Of a DNA stretch of 64,000 nt, positions 25,085-37,010 are shown piece by piece (the stretch's first letter is position 1; every line of letters starts with the position of its first letter). The stretch is taken from NCBI GenBank assembly GCA_002633025.1, contig NMRB01000628.1:239391-303390 (forward strand), in the 5' to 3' direction. The position numbers and the translations under genes were made by a program. The notes under the pieces are model-generated. The model made no database searches. It was given only the letters and a program-made list of their open reading frames with translations, and was not told the origin of the DNA. Source of the stretch: Notospermus geniculatus. Lineage: Eukaryota; Nemertea; Pilidiophora; Heteronemertea; Lineidae.

Positions 25085-25300
25085 TCATTGAGCCATTTCA
25101 TAACAATAATGTACATCATCACTGACCGATTGGCCCTGTTTGAGCAGATTGACAGCTGATTTTATGCACCGTTTATGGCCATTAATCGGTGACTGGCAAA
25201 CAAGGGCATCGTTCAAAGTTGCGAGAACTAGTCTCCAAAGATCCGCGTGACAGCGGTGAGCAATCGTAAACAATGCCTCCAGAGGATAGCCGCAGTGAAC
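25085..25300 (-). pseudogene. acceptor-less copy of the 19778-19993 exon
   Basis: The same open frame and AATAAA signal are kept. However, the splice acceptor CCCCAG has become CCCCAT (forward AT at 25301-25302), and there are further non-synonymous changes (R to W, Q to L, H to Y). If the left-copy exon is real, this one can no longer be spliced in the same way. Confidence 0.4.
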
Positions 25301-26472
25301 ATGGGGATAGTAATAGTGCAACCTATTAACGACTAATGATGAATTGTTAGCCAATGAGGACTCAACAAATCACAGTATCTCACAAGAGGGTTTAGCGTAG
25401 AATCCAGAAAGCTCTCCGGTCTCTCCAATAAACCTACCAATGGAGATGAATTTGTTCTAATTTGAATTTAAGACTCTTTGGTATTAAAACTTTACCAACT
25501 TCCAAGCATTGAGTCATTAGAGACTGGAAGTTAAACCCAGGCCATTTGACAATTTACCAAGTTGGACAATAATGACTCAAAATCAGGGCTAAGGGTCACC
25601 ATGACAAATTACCCCCCCCCCCGTGTGGAAGAGTCATTCCCTTGTTCCCTGAGAATCCTTTAACTTAGTGACCATTTGACTAATCCAACCTTGATGTCTC
25701 CAGCCACTCAAATCAAATGACCAGACATGGGTTATCTTGGATATGTGACAGAGAAGTCGAACCTTGCATGAGACAATTGCTTCACTTGATGCACTGCATG
25801 CCTTTAAACAGGAGAACCAGTGCTTTAAGGCTATGCCTTAGAAATGACAGCAAGACTTGGAAATTGCACCAAGTAGGTAGGTATGGCCAAAACCCCAAAA
25901 ATGGGAGACAAAGCTATGACAAACCTATACTATGGATGTCTGTCAGAAGAATGCAACCATGGCTATATGGCTGTCAAAAGAGGAAAGAGAGGCAGGCGGG
26001 CCATTTGAACGCAAGCTTCCCTGAATATGCACATGATGTATGCATTCTTGAAGAGTGGTACCAAGGCCATTTCAACGAAAGGGAAGGAAGCATCCACACA
26101 TAAGGAAAGGAATCAAAGCTTCATGAAGCCTAGGAAGAAGCTTTCCTTAAGAATGGAACCAAAGGCTATATAAAATACCCGTACCACGCGGCAGCAAGGA
26201 TGCCATAAGACTAACAATACCAAAGCAACATCAGTCAGCAGAAGGAAGCAAGCATAAACGGATTAGGAAAGGAATTGTAGCTCCAGGAGTGATAAAAGCA
26301 TTCCATAAGAATGGATTGAAACGCTGCAGCCAGCCAAGCATGCCACAAGACTGGTACCAAAGCCAAGCCACTGCAAGCATGCCGTAAGATTGGTACCAAG
26401 GCCAGACCAAGCCAAAGAAAAGCCAGCATGTCTAAGAAATGGTATAGAAGCTTTTCCAAACCAAACTGATAG

Positions 26473-26876
26473 AAATATATCTTGAAGAAAGAGTTGCAAG
26501 AGTGCTGTAAAATGGAACCACACGGATGACGATGCAAGTGATGCAAGCATGCCACAAGAGTGGAACGACACCGAGGAAATGATGCAAACAAGATTGATGC
26601 CTCATTCAAATGTCTTCAATGGTGTTGAACAATCAGCATACATCTCAAAAGTGACTGCAGCCTATAAATCAGAATCTTCGGAGACACACGGAACCTTATC
26701 GTTGACCGCCAACTTCGCTTTTATGGACGACAAGAAACTTTATTGCCCATTGTCAGGCGCTTGGATTATTTGTACATCAGAGATTCCAATTTTGAACAAT
26801 TTTTAATGCGAGATATTTTGCCTCTAATGCGTGGAAACAAACAAAGGCCGCTTAATAAGAAATTAGGGCTGCTTTC
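26473..26876. other. 404-bp identical core, D3 right copy
   Basis: Exact partner of 21165-21568, including the 85-codon plus frame at 26549-26806. Confidence 0.5.
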
Positions 26877-28422
26877 GTGTGTGGCAGAACATTAGGGATA
26901 TTGATGGTCATTTGTAGGTGTTATGGCTGTTATGGGGGTTGGCCAGGGTTTCGCCTGTGTGCCCGGATATGAACTGGGAAACAATGGGGTGGGCTGGGTC
27001 AGGATGCACAGGCTCTGGACTGATAGGAAAATCCAGCAACAATATTGATTGTTGATTTTTTTTACCAGGAATGAATTCAGAATGTTCAGATACTCAGAAT
27101 TTGTGAATTTTGATTTATTGAATACTTGCATCATTTGACGATTCTGGTTTGAAGACACTTCCCCTCACGGAAGTCCACAGAGAGAGTTATAAAGGAATAA
27201 CTGGGGCATAACTGAAGCAATACCCACTCCAGCTTGAAAGATGCCAAACTGATGCAAAGGATGAACTTCTTTCAACCAAGTCAGATGAAATAAAAGATTT
27301 ATGCCCTCGATGTCACATAGTTGAAAACCAAATTTAGTCATTTCAATAATATTTTCCATTTCGGCAAGTTCTTGACGTGAAAATCAATTGAGTGTTGTTA
27401 ACAATGTTAAGACTTATTCAATAGTTCTTCTTGTCAATTTCTATTGTATTCATAGCCCATTGAACATAATTTAATAGGAAGGACAGAATCTCTCATAGGA
27501 AGTGATTATATTCAAAACTTGCAGCTTTGTCAAAAGAAAAATGGTGAGAATAATAATTTATTTTATGATATCAGTTGGCAGTCATAAGTTGAGGTGCTTG
27601 GTTGCACATGTCATTGATGCAAAAGAAATGTTTGTCAATTTCATTTCATGTTGCATTGGCCTGTTTTATGCAGTATATACATGCACATCATGCACAAGCT
27701 TTTGGGTGCTTGTTATGAAGACATAACACGTTACGAACAGAGAACAACAACCTCGGTACATGGTTCTTTGAATGATGCTTAACTAGAGAATAGAATTTGC
27801 AAGAGGTTACTTTGGAGGACAAGTGCCTTAGGTAACTTTGATATATACCTCTTTATTGGCATATAATTGAGGCCAAGGAGAAAACACAGAGATAACCTGA
27901 CCAAAACGCTTAACTCACCGATCCATAACCCTTTGTTGGCCTTATAATAGTTCAGTCGCATTGACATAATCTCACTTGGCGAGAAGGATATAATTATATT
28001 AATATTACCCTGGCACACAAAATATCAGTGATTAGGAGAATCATTAAAATGCGTCTCCACGACCCACACTTGTTTCCTGTTTCTCTGTCCATTCAGCTTA
28101 ACGGGAGAGGACACGTTTTTACAGCAACAGTAAGAGGCAATTATACAAGAATCAATTGATGTGCTCACCCGTGAATTGATGTGATATTGTTTGCAACCCT
28201 TAAGAAGGAAAAGGGGCTCAAACATTGTCAATTATATTGAAATTCAAAATGGATTTTGATGCTGATGTAACTACAGTGAGGAAGGATTATGACATTTTTA
28301 TGACGTGATTATTGAACAATGAAGTCAACAGCTCATGATTACAATCTGAATGAATCTCGCAAAGTGATCTTGTGTTGTATTTTAAAATTTCTGCATGTTT
28401 AAATACATTTATCACCAAATAG

Positions 28423-31400
28423 ACACCATCAACTCAGCACCATCATTTTCCTTGTAGATGCCTCACATCAGTCAGATGAAGTTAATTATAAAATCAATAC
28501 CAAGTGGAGAAGCTGAACAAGTCGGCTCTAAAGTTAAGTCAACTTTGATGACTTTACCAATGTGGGGTAATTGGTCAGCAGATTGGATTGATCCACCATA
28601 AATTAGAACCCTCGTTAGGTTCAGATGAAACTTTGCATTGTTGTCTTGCTGACAGATTCTTGACCATCGTGACCATCACTTTTCCTAATCTGAAACCCTC
28701 ACCCAAATTGCTGCCAAAGAGATTATATTGTGTCTGAAAATGGTGGGCTTTGGCGTCAATTTGTCTTTACGGCATAATTCTCATACTGTATAAAAACATT
28801 GCCACTTCCCAACGCTTGGATCAAACAGTCTCAAATGTTTCGTATCTAATGACTAACAACGCTTTGTCCCATAGAAGGTGATCTGTTTTATGAAACTCAA
28901 TTCGCCAACAACAAGCTGGAGCTCGGACTCAGTGCTGCACAATACGGTTATAAAGCAAGCTCACAATGAAAATGGAGATTCACATCGGGTGACTGGTGAT
29001 ACTTTCTTAACACCACTATTATCAATGAGTCTTACATGCTGTAATATAAACCTCGTATACTAAGGAGCTACATACAAAATGAACTGGGAACGCTTCTCCA
29101 ATTTCGTTGAGTGCCTACTTCTATAGCCTCCCTTCTCCGAGGAAGACATAAAACGAATTGAAGAAACACTTTGAATTTCTTCGTCAAATGTTATTTCACT
29201 AGAGAACACCATAAGTGAACACTTCTCTTAAATGGGTGGAATTAAATGCTACTAGGTTGACAATGACACCAACATTTAATTTGTTACGCGCAAGTGAGAA
29301 TGTAAAGGTTTTATGGCGGGGCCGTGCTACCTGTTTCGGTTACAGAGCAGGCCATCAACTGGTGAGGATGTGAAGCCATGACTTTGTCATTAAGACTCCA
29401 AAGACATCCTTCCAATTAACAAATGCCCTGTGATTCATTCGACAGGGTTCTCGAAACTTGTGAATTACTCTGAAAGTATCAGGACAACAACTTTACATTT
29501 CTCAACTATGGAAAAGGCAATTGAGTATGAACACAAATACTTCCTTTTTTGTTGCTGGATATTCCGCAGCGTAACTTCTCATTCCGTTCTTAATGAGTCA
29601 GCTATGACAACGACGCTGAACGCCAGAACCTGGAGGCAAGAACGCATCATACATCACCTCAGTAACCATCTGCCCTTAAGCGCCTTAGATGGAAAAGGTG
29701 ACAAAACAAAGATGCAGAGGATAAAATCATCAGTTACTGATGATAAGTCCACCCTGTTACTCACCCAGCACAAATCTGACCCAAAATTCTCAAGATCTGT
29801 ATAATTTGCATCTTAATTCAACCAACATCTCACAAGATTAGATCATTAAAACTCAAAAACATGCAGATCATCCACCTTAACTTCAATCACCTGAGCAATT
29901 TACGAACAATGGGCAACGATGACCTCACAACTCATTTCCTGCCGAGAGAAGAAGTCGTCTGCTCTCAAGATAAAGGGCGGGAAAATTATTGGTATCTCCG
30001 CTGGGAGTAGGTGAGCTCATCAAACAAACAATCAATTCAAGGGAATGCCAAGTGAGAAGAAGCATCTTCTGGTTGTCCAATACGGCGTTGGTGGCGATGC
30101 CAGCGAATAAGTTCAGACTAGAGGAACAGTTGGCTCCAAAAGCATGAAAATCCATAACTGGACAGCAAACCAGATCAGACTCCCATCTTTATAACATGCT
30201 TTAGAAGCAGCAAGAGTCTCAGGACTTCCCTTACTGTACCCTACACCAACAGATTGGCAAGTATGACAGAATGCTACAACTTCAAAAGACTGTATACTTG
30301 TGAAGTAAAGGCCTAGGGAAGACACCATGGCAGATCAGGGAAAACTCAAACAAGAAGCGAAACATCTCTTTCATCTGATCCTCGTGTCAAACATTTTGAG
30401 TGATGTCTTCTGGCCATCAGCCTCAAGTCAGCCTGCCACACGGTGTCATGACCACAGTTATCATCCAGAATGCTATCTTCCCAAAGCAAGCCGTACAGCG
30501 ATCTGCCCTGATTTGAATATCTCATAATGCGAAGGAACCTTTCCCTTCTTCCCATAGGAGATCAAACAATTAACCTCCACGTCTCAAATCAGTAAATTAT
30601 GATACAGGACAAAGACACTGCGACAAAAATGACATCGCGTTGAATATTCACGAAATTTCCTGGCAAAGTCTCAAAGATATTGAATGATTAATTCCCCACG
30701 CTAAATACTCGTATCAAGAGAGTCTTTTCCGGACGGAATGTGGCATATGATTTTCCACATTGTTCCCCGCATAGGATGACCAGCTTGAGACAGTGGTCAT
30801 AGGTTGACATTGGGGTCAAGTGTCCACCGACACCTGGACCAACCCCAGCATTGTTGGCACGTCAAGAGTGCCATCACTTAGAATGTGAAACATTTTCGAG
30901 TGATTGTGGGGGATTAATGATGGAGTAGGTCTGCAAAACTTGGGTATTCTTGGTGGTCACAAAATTGTTCTCTGCACTTCAATACTGAGAGCTGGTGATG
31001 TGGGCCCTTCAGAGGTAATTCATGACAGCACAGTGGAAGATGATCAGCTTTCTTCGAGAGTCCAATAGGTCTTGGGTTTACAACTTGGTCATGTTTTTTT
31101 CCTTACACTCTCCATTGGTCAATTGGTCCAAAATGATTAAGTTGAATGTGCTGCTCCTCTATTTCTTCACAGAAGTTCTTGGGAGACTGTTAGTGTTAGT
31201 GATGCACATGAAGTCAAAATTCTCAAGCATGAGTCTATTTCTTGAACATCAGTGATGCAGAAAAGTTTGCCATGAGATATTGACGCAATACACTTCCAGT
31301 GATAACAAGACTTTCAGAAATTTGTCTCCACACCAACATCACCGGAGCCGAAGATTTCTGACGGAGTAACTTCTTGCTTTCAACTCCTCCGAGGATCTTT

Positions 31401-32124
31401 TTATTCATCTCTTCTTTTATGATCTCCATTAACGTTGTGTGTTTTCTCTCTGGGGGTATTTATTTAACAGTTCAGTAGTGTCTCTGCCTCCCAGGTATCG
31501 CGTCCCTGCGGACCACGTGCAAAGGAATCAGTCGAGGAAGATTGACAAGCAGTAGCGTGTTGAAGACTTCCCGCTAATAAACTATAATTTAATATGTAAC
31601 GCCATCCCCGGGCTGCCGTGATTATAAGTCGTCTTCGTAAGCCTGTCACCTGATCTGCCTGGATTATAAATCCCCAGATGTGGTGGCATGGGGTACAGGT
31701 CCCCACGGTGCATCATTAGGAAACAATGAGATGCCCACGAGTAGGCGGCCCGAGGACCTCAGAGTGGTCGGCCACGGGAGTTCTGCCACCAGTGCGGACA
31801 GGGACAAAGACAGATGAGTATCCTTTCATTTGGAAGTGTTTGAAATCTTCTGAGGCATTGTATCACATAATACACTGTACTTAGGGACAATATCCCACAT
31901 TGATTGCTCTCACCTGGTTCCTCCTGTGGACTCTGTAACAAAAGACTATCATAATTAGTCATCTTAACAGATACATTTTATCTTCATAGAACTGTTGGCC
32001 AGACTGTTGCAACTTGGACGGCCACTTGGACTGAGCCTAACAGGGGATCTCATCAATACAGTGCTGATGATTGGGATGATCCGTGCAGTTACAGTGAGTG
32101 GTGTCCAAATTCCAAAGAGGCCAA
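28423..32124. other. non-coding stretch, no gene seen
   Basis: 3.7 kb of single-copy DNA. A 124-codon plus frame (29430-29804) and several shorter ones lack domains, splice sites or composition bias. No repeats stand out. Confidence 0.45.
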
Positions 32125-33105
32125 AGAATTTTCACATATGCGACTGTGAAAAGCAAAGAAGGCTCTGGGCTGGGAAGTAAGACTGTTACTCCAGCCTTCA
32201 GATAGCCCAAGGAATAATTCAGTGGCATAGAAAGGGTTAAAGTACCTTAGCAGAACAGACAAATTTGACACACTTCAAATTTCATACAAAATGGCAATAA
32301 CTTGCACCTCAGCGGCACGGTTCCAGAAAGTGTTACCGGATCAGATGGGTAACGAGCCAAAAAGTGTGATGCTTTTCTCTGATGCACCTAATCCACCGCC
32401 CACGCACAGCAGCTATTATACCACCCTTGGTAGCATTAGGGACAAATTGGTTAACGAAAAAAATATCATATCGATAGCGGCCCATTGTTAAATTCTTTAC
32501 ATGAATTTGAAATAATCTTAATTGAAAAAAGAGTGTTATTTGATATTGTTGAAAACAATTCTTTGATGTTATGAATTTTGTGTCGTCAATTTTCATTATT
32601 TTTCATTTCAAACAATTACAAATTTTGAAATGTTATTATGTTTCTGACTTGGCTCCAACCAGAAAATTATTTCATGTTTTAAAACTTAATATTTGCACTT
32701 TTAATACCAGGTAACACGAATTAGGAGTCCAAGTCATATAATTATAATGATTTCATTGTCTCTAAGGTAGTTTTCCATACAGCCACCATGCACGTGAGGT
32801 TCCTTGGGGGATCAGCTTCTGAAATACCCACTGCACTTTCAAAAGACATTCAGCTGTAAGTCACTAACCCAAAAGTCAGGCCAAGTTGGAGGAATATGGA
32901 CTGACTGACTGACTGACACACAGATGCCACCCATTAGCTATTTGATGGCTCTACTGACCTTTGCTCAACTGAGCCAATACACATACACATCTTCCTCAGT
33001 TCATTCGGACAGATGGACTGACTGACTACCTGACACACAGACACCACCCATTAGCTATCTGACGAGCTCTGCTAACCAATGGTCAGACGAGCTACATGGA
33101 CNCAC
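32125..33105. repeat. tandem duplication D4, first copy
   Basis: A direct repeat unit of about 0.98 kb runs from AGAATTTTCACATATGCGAC through the GACTGACT minisatellite. The second copy follows across an ambiguous base (N at 33102). The 0.7-kb non-repetitive part is almost identical in both copies. Confidence 0.85.
32297..32491 (+). other. open frame faintly like a von Willebrand A domain
   Basis: The plus frame after a possible acceptor (TTGCACCTCAG) reads ...KSVMLFSDAPN...GSIRDKLVNEKNIISIAAHC-stop. The order hydrophobic strand, SDA, helix, KNI, hydrophobic strand recalls the middle of VWA/integrin-beta I-like folds. It is only about 65 codons, has no MIDAS motif in view and has no clear donor. 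The minus strand is also open (32333-32596). An identical copy is at 33276-33470. Weak evidence. Confidence 0.2.
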
Positions 33106-33985
33106 AGAATTTTCACATGCGACTGTGAAAAGCAAAGAAGGCTCTGGGCTGCGAAGTAAGACTGTTACTCCATCCTTCAGATAGCCCAAGGAATAATTCA
33201 GTGGCACAGAAAGGGTTAAAGTACCTTAGCAGAACAGACAAATTTGACACACTTCAAATTTCATACAAAATGGCAATAACTTGCACCTCAGCGGCACGGT
33301 TCCAGAAAGTGTTACCGGATCAGATGGGTAACGAGCCAAAAAGTGTGATGCTTTTCTCTGATGCACCTAATCCACCGCCCACGCACAGCAGCTATTATAC
33401 CACCCTTGGTAGCATTAGGGACAAATTGGTTAACGAAAAAAATATCATATCGATAGCGGCCCATTGTTAAATTCTTTACATGAATTTGAAATAATCTTAA
33501 TTGAAAAAAGAGTGTTATTTGATATTGTTGAAAACAATTCTTTGATGTTATGAATTTTGTGTCGTCAATTTTCATTATTTTTCATTTCAAACAATTACAA
33601 ATTTTGAAATGTTATTATGTTTCTGACTTGGCTCCAACCAGAAAATTATTTCATGTTTTAAAACTTAATATTTGCACTTTTAATACCAGGTAACACGAAT
33701 TAGGAGTCCAAGTCATATAATTATAATGATTTCATTGTCTCTAAGGTAGTTTTCCATACAGCCACCATGCACGTGAGGTTCCTTGGGGGATCAGCTTCTG
33801 AAATACCCACTGCACTTCCAAAAGACATTCAGCAGTAAGGGACTAACCCAAAACATCAGGCCAAGTTGGAGGAATGGACTGACTGACTGACTTATTGACT
33901 GACACATGCCACCCATTAGCTACTTGATGGCTTTACTGACCTTTGGTCAACTGAGATAATACACATACACATCTTCCTCAGTCCA
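33106..33985. repeat. tandem duplication D4, second copy
   Basis: Repeat of 32125-33105 with a 2-bp deletion near its start and a few substitutions. It runs into a longer version of the same minisatellite. It begins 4 bp after the N, so an assembly join or collapsed-haplotype artefact must be considered. Confidence 0.8.
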
Positions 33986-34410
33986 TTCGGACAGATGGAC
34001 TGACTGACTGCCTGACACACAGATGTCACCCATTAGGTGTTTGACATGCACATCCTCCTTGGTCCATTCGGACAGACGGACTGACTGACTGCCTGACACA
34101 CAGACACCACCCTTTAGCTATCTGACGAGCTCTGCTGACCAATGGTCAGACGAGCTACATGGACACGTCCTCCTTGGTCCATTCGGACAGTTGGACTGAC
34201 TGACTGACTGCCTGACACACAGACACCACCCATTAGCTATTTGACGATCTCTGCTAACCAATGGTCAGACGAGCTACATGTACATGGACACATCCCCTGC
34301 GGTCCATTCGGACAGATGGGTTGACGGACTGACTGCCTGACACAGAGTTGCCACCCTTTAGCTTTTAGATTTGCTCTGCTGACCTGAGTCAGCTGAGCTA
34401 ATGACACACA
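33865..34410. repeat. minisatellite of about 105-120-bp units with GACTGACTGACTG
   Basis: About five units carry GGTCCATTCGGACAGATGG, a GACTGACTGACTGCC run, CTGACACACAGACACCACCC, TTAGCTATTTGACG and CAGACGAGCTACATGGACAC. A shorter run (about 32890-33101) ends the first D4 copy. Related text (CACCACTCATTAGCT, CAGCCGAGCTAA) recurs at 53.7 kb, so this is an expanded member of a dispersed family. Confidence 0.8.
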
Positions 34411-36638
34411 TACACTTATGTGCGAAAACATTGCCATTTCACTTCAACACATCAGAACTGACCAAACTTACCTTACAGGATAAGAAACTTACCTTGCATA
34501 TCTTGAAACTTGCATCTTGTAGCTTACCATACTCTTGACTTTCTCTTGTTCATGACATTTAGCATATTAGATGGGGAATAGGGAAAGACAACCATTTACT
34601 GGCTGACCTTCGGCAAACCATCAAACCAAATGTCATAATATTGGAGAAAAGCAACTATTCCTGGACCATTTATGTAAAATCATCACCAACATATATCTCA
34701 ATATGCTGTTTTCAGAAAAGTCTGATGGCGAACTTTATTCAATACAACTATTATACTTTGTTGAGTGAAATTTGAGACTGGAATTCCCATTTTTTCCATA
34801 TTGATATTTCAAGAACCATCCAAAAAACTTGCATGACTGCAGCATCAAAATCGATTTTTGAATAAAGAACACTCTCAAAACAAACAAAGATCATTTTATT
34901 TAAGAGAATGGGCATTCATTTCTTGAAAACTGAACATGAACTTGCCATTTCCTGGTGAACCCAACCCCTGACACTGCACCGAACACCAGAGGCAGGGAAA
35001 TTTCAACTGTTTGCGTCGGTCTCTGGCATCTACCCACAGTGTCAGAGAGAAAGGCAGTGTGTGTGTGAGAGAGACAAATATGACTGAAGTTCTTCTCTCC
35101 GATTCCAATCCAAACAGCAAATCTTGCACATACCCTAAAAGTCGTGGGACTATCCCACCCATTAACATCATTCAGGGGATTTAGCAACATTATCTGTGGA
35201 GTAACAGGAGCAGACTGATCCCTCCTCAAAGTGTCTTTAGGACATCGTTACAAGCTTCAGCGACAAAAAACTAAGCGAAATTTTTTTACGTGTTAGTTTC
35301 CCCAAGTCCTCATCAGCGTGACAATAGGGCGAGTCCGTCGGGTCCCCTGCCGCACGCTGGTAAAATGAGATGCGTAGGTGGTGGGATTCAGACATTAATG
35401 GAGCCATGAGCAGCTCTTAATTAGTCCTCGGCGCGTGAAAAACTTTACGTGTGGAATTCGCATTCGAGGAAATCTGGCCGGTTACGGTGAGAACAATGGG
35501 CCAGGGATGGGGTCCCACTCACCCAAACAACTTTGTGGTTAGGAACCACTTTCCACAGTAGGTGGCTGAGGGAGACCAAGACCTATTCAAAGGCGAAAAA
35601 AAGTGGTAGGATCTCTGATTTTCTTCCACGTGTTTGATCTTTACACCAAATAATGACTTGCACCAGCACACAACTTCTCCTTGGGGTAAATGAAGTTGAT
35701 TTAAAGGTCCTTCATTGAACAGACCCCACACTATGAACTATGCTTCATCACATTCATAACCCATAATATGAAATGTACACAGGAGACAGCATTCATTCAG
35801 AACTTGATAACCTACATCACCAAGACAAACACCAGTCAAAACATTCAAATCCAATACCATATCAATAATATCATATCAATAATTGATATGAATTTATTGA
35901 TAATTGCCAAAATGAAATGTCAGTTTCAAACTGAAATCTAACTGGATTGGCAACAACAATAGAGTGATGAAGATGTGCCCAGAATCCGTCGCGAGTGGAT
36001 TAAAATCTGTATCTAAATCAAGCTCAGAATACCATTCTCAACTCATTTGCATAAAACTCATTAATACCATCATGAGTGACAGTTATTTTTTCTCGTATTT
36101 ATCATATCCTGACCAGGATGTCCTCAGAGATTCTTCATTCATTTGACGCATGAAAGTTAATAAGAAGAATAGCAATAGACATGTAACGCCACGCTGACCA
36201 AGCGAACTCATCCATGTATAGAACGAGCAGCGAAATGGGAGGCACCGCGCTGTCTCATTGAATTATCTCTCATAATGAGGCTACACGATCGAGCGAGCAA
36301 CTGGAAGTGAGTCGGTGATATATGCACATACTTCATTAGCCGCGTCTTAAAACCATCCTCGGGTAATCTTGAAGACATAAGGTAACGTCATGAAAATTGC
36401 GTGGGTGTCGGCTGGTGTCATCGCCCAAGGGACGACGAGACCGGGAATATGATAATATTCCATCATTTTGAATAAGCGGCTGATCTGCTGCAGCAATTAC
36501 ATTTGATGTTCATCGCTCTTTACACATTGTCATCCAAGCCTCGGCAAAATGATACCACTATTTATGAATTCACTTCTGATTGCATTGCTGATCATGTCAT
36601 GAATTTTGATCTGGAATTGTTGATCTATAATTACAATA
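34411..36638. other. non-coding; possible regulatory block
   Basis: No exon is supported. The stretches 35290-35510 and 36180-36500 are less AT-rich and non-repetitive, with homeodomain-type words (TTAATTAG). That would fit regulatory DNA but is not proof. Confidence 0.35.
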
Positions 36639-36701
36639 ATCCGCAGGTCATGTAGACCTTTAAGAAAAGGTCTCTTTTTATACAATAAGGGACCTGCGGA
36701 T
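36639..36701. repeat. nested hairpin
   Basis: Outer arms ATCCGCAGGTC (36639-36649) and GACCTGCGGAT (36691-36701) are exact inverted repeats. They enclose a second stem, AGACCTT (36654-36660) with AAGGTCT (36667-36673). It may be a foldback element remnant or a structured RNA. Confidence 0.6.
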
Positions 36702-36764
36702 CAGTTTCCCGGTTGAGGTGGGGTACTTTTATTATTAACCCACTAAGGACTGAAGCAATTGTTT

Positions 36765-37010
36765 TCACCGAAGTGTGAAAGGGAAAGGAGTGTCTATAGG
36801 ATCCATGTTTGCTCCCACTGCTATTTGCTTGTCAATTTCTTGGTTGGCTAATACTGCCATGGCCAACACCACTACATCAGGCAACTTGCTGATACTGCAT
36901 AACAAGATATGGTATTCAGCTGCTGAACTACCTTCACCAGGAGAATTCATCTTGGCATGCCTCATGTGAAGACTTCTCAAAAACAGGCATGAAATACAAC
37001 AGTAAAACAA
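36765..37010 (-). pseudogene. possible transposon-protein fragment
   Basis: An 81-codon minus frame contains EGSSAAEYHILLCSISKLP followed by DVVVLAMAVLANQEIDKQ. It faintly resembles the HEEADTRI...DTDVVVLA block of repetitive proteins common in marine invertebrate genomes (from memory). A pyrimidine-rich stretch ending TTTTTGAG precedes it. It has no catalytic motif and no partner exons. The opposite strand is also open. Confidence 0.22.

Larger units (their letters stand above)
23159..28422. repeat. tandem duplication D3, right copy
   Basis: A 5264-bp direct copy of the left unit. It lacks the tRNA-like block and the second 211-bp unit, but has about 30 bp extra near 24320-24350. It ends ATCACCAAATAG before unique sequence. 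The boundary word at the internal junction is CCAAATAG/AGCTCCG, with 2 bp (AG) shared. Confidence 0.9.

Noticed and set aside
25717-26103. 128-codon plus frame conserved in both D3 copies
   Set aside because: Conservation is expected in a recent duplication; the sequence has no domain and runs into degenerate repeats.
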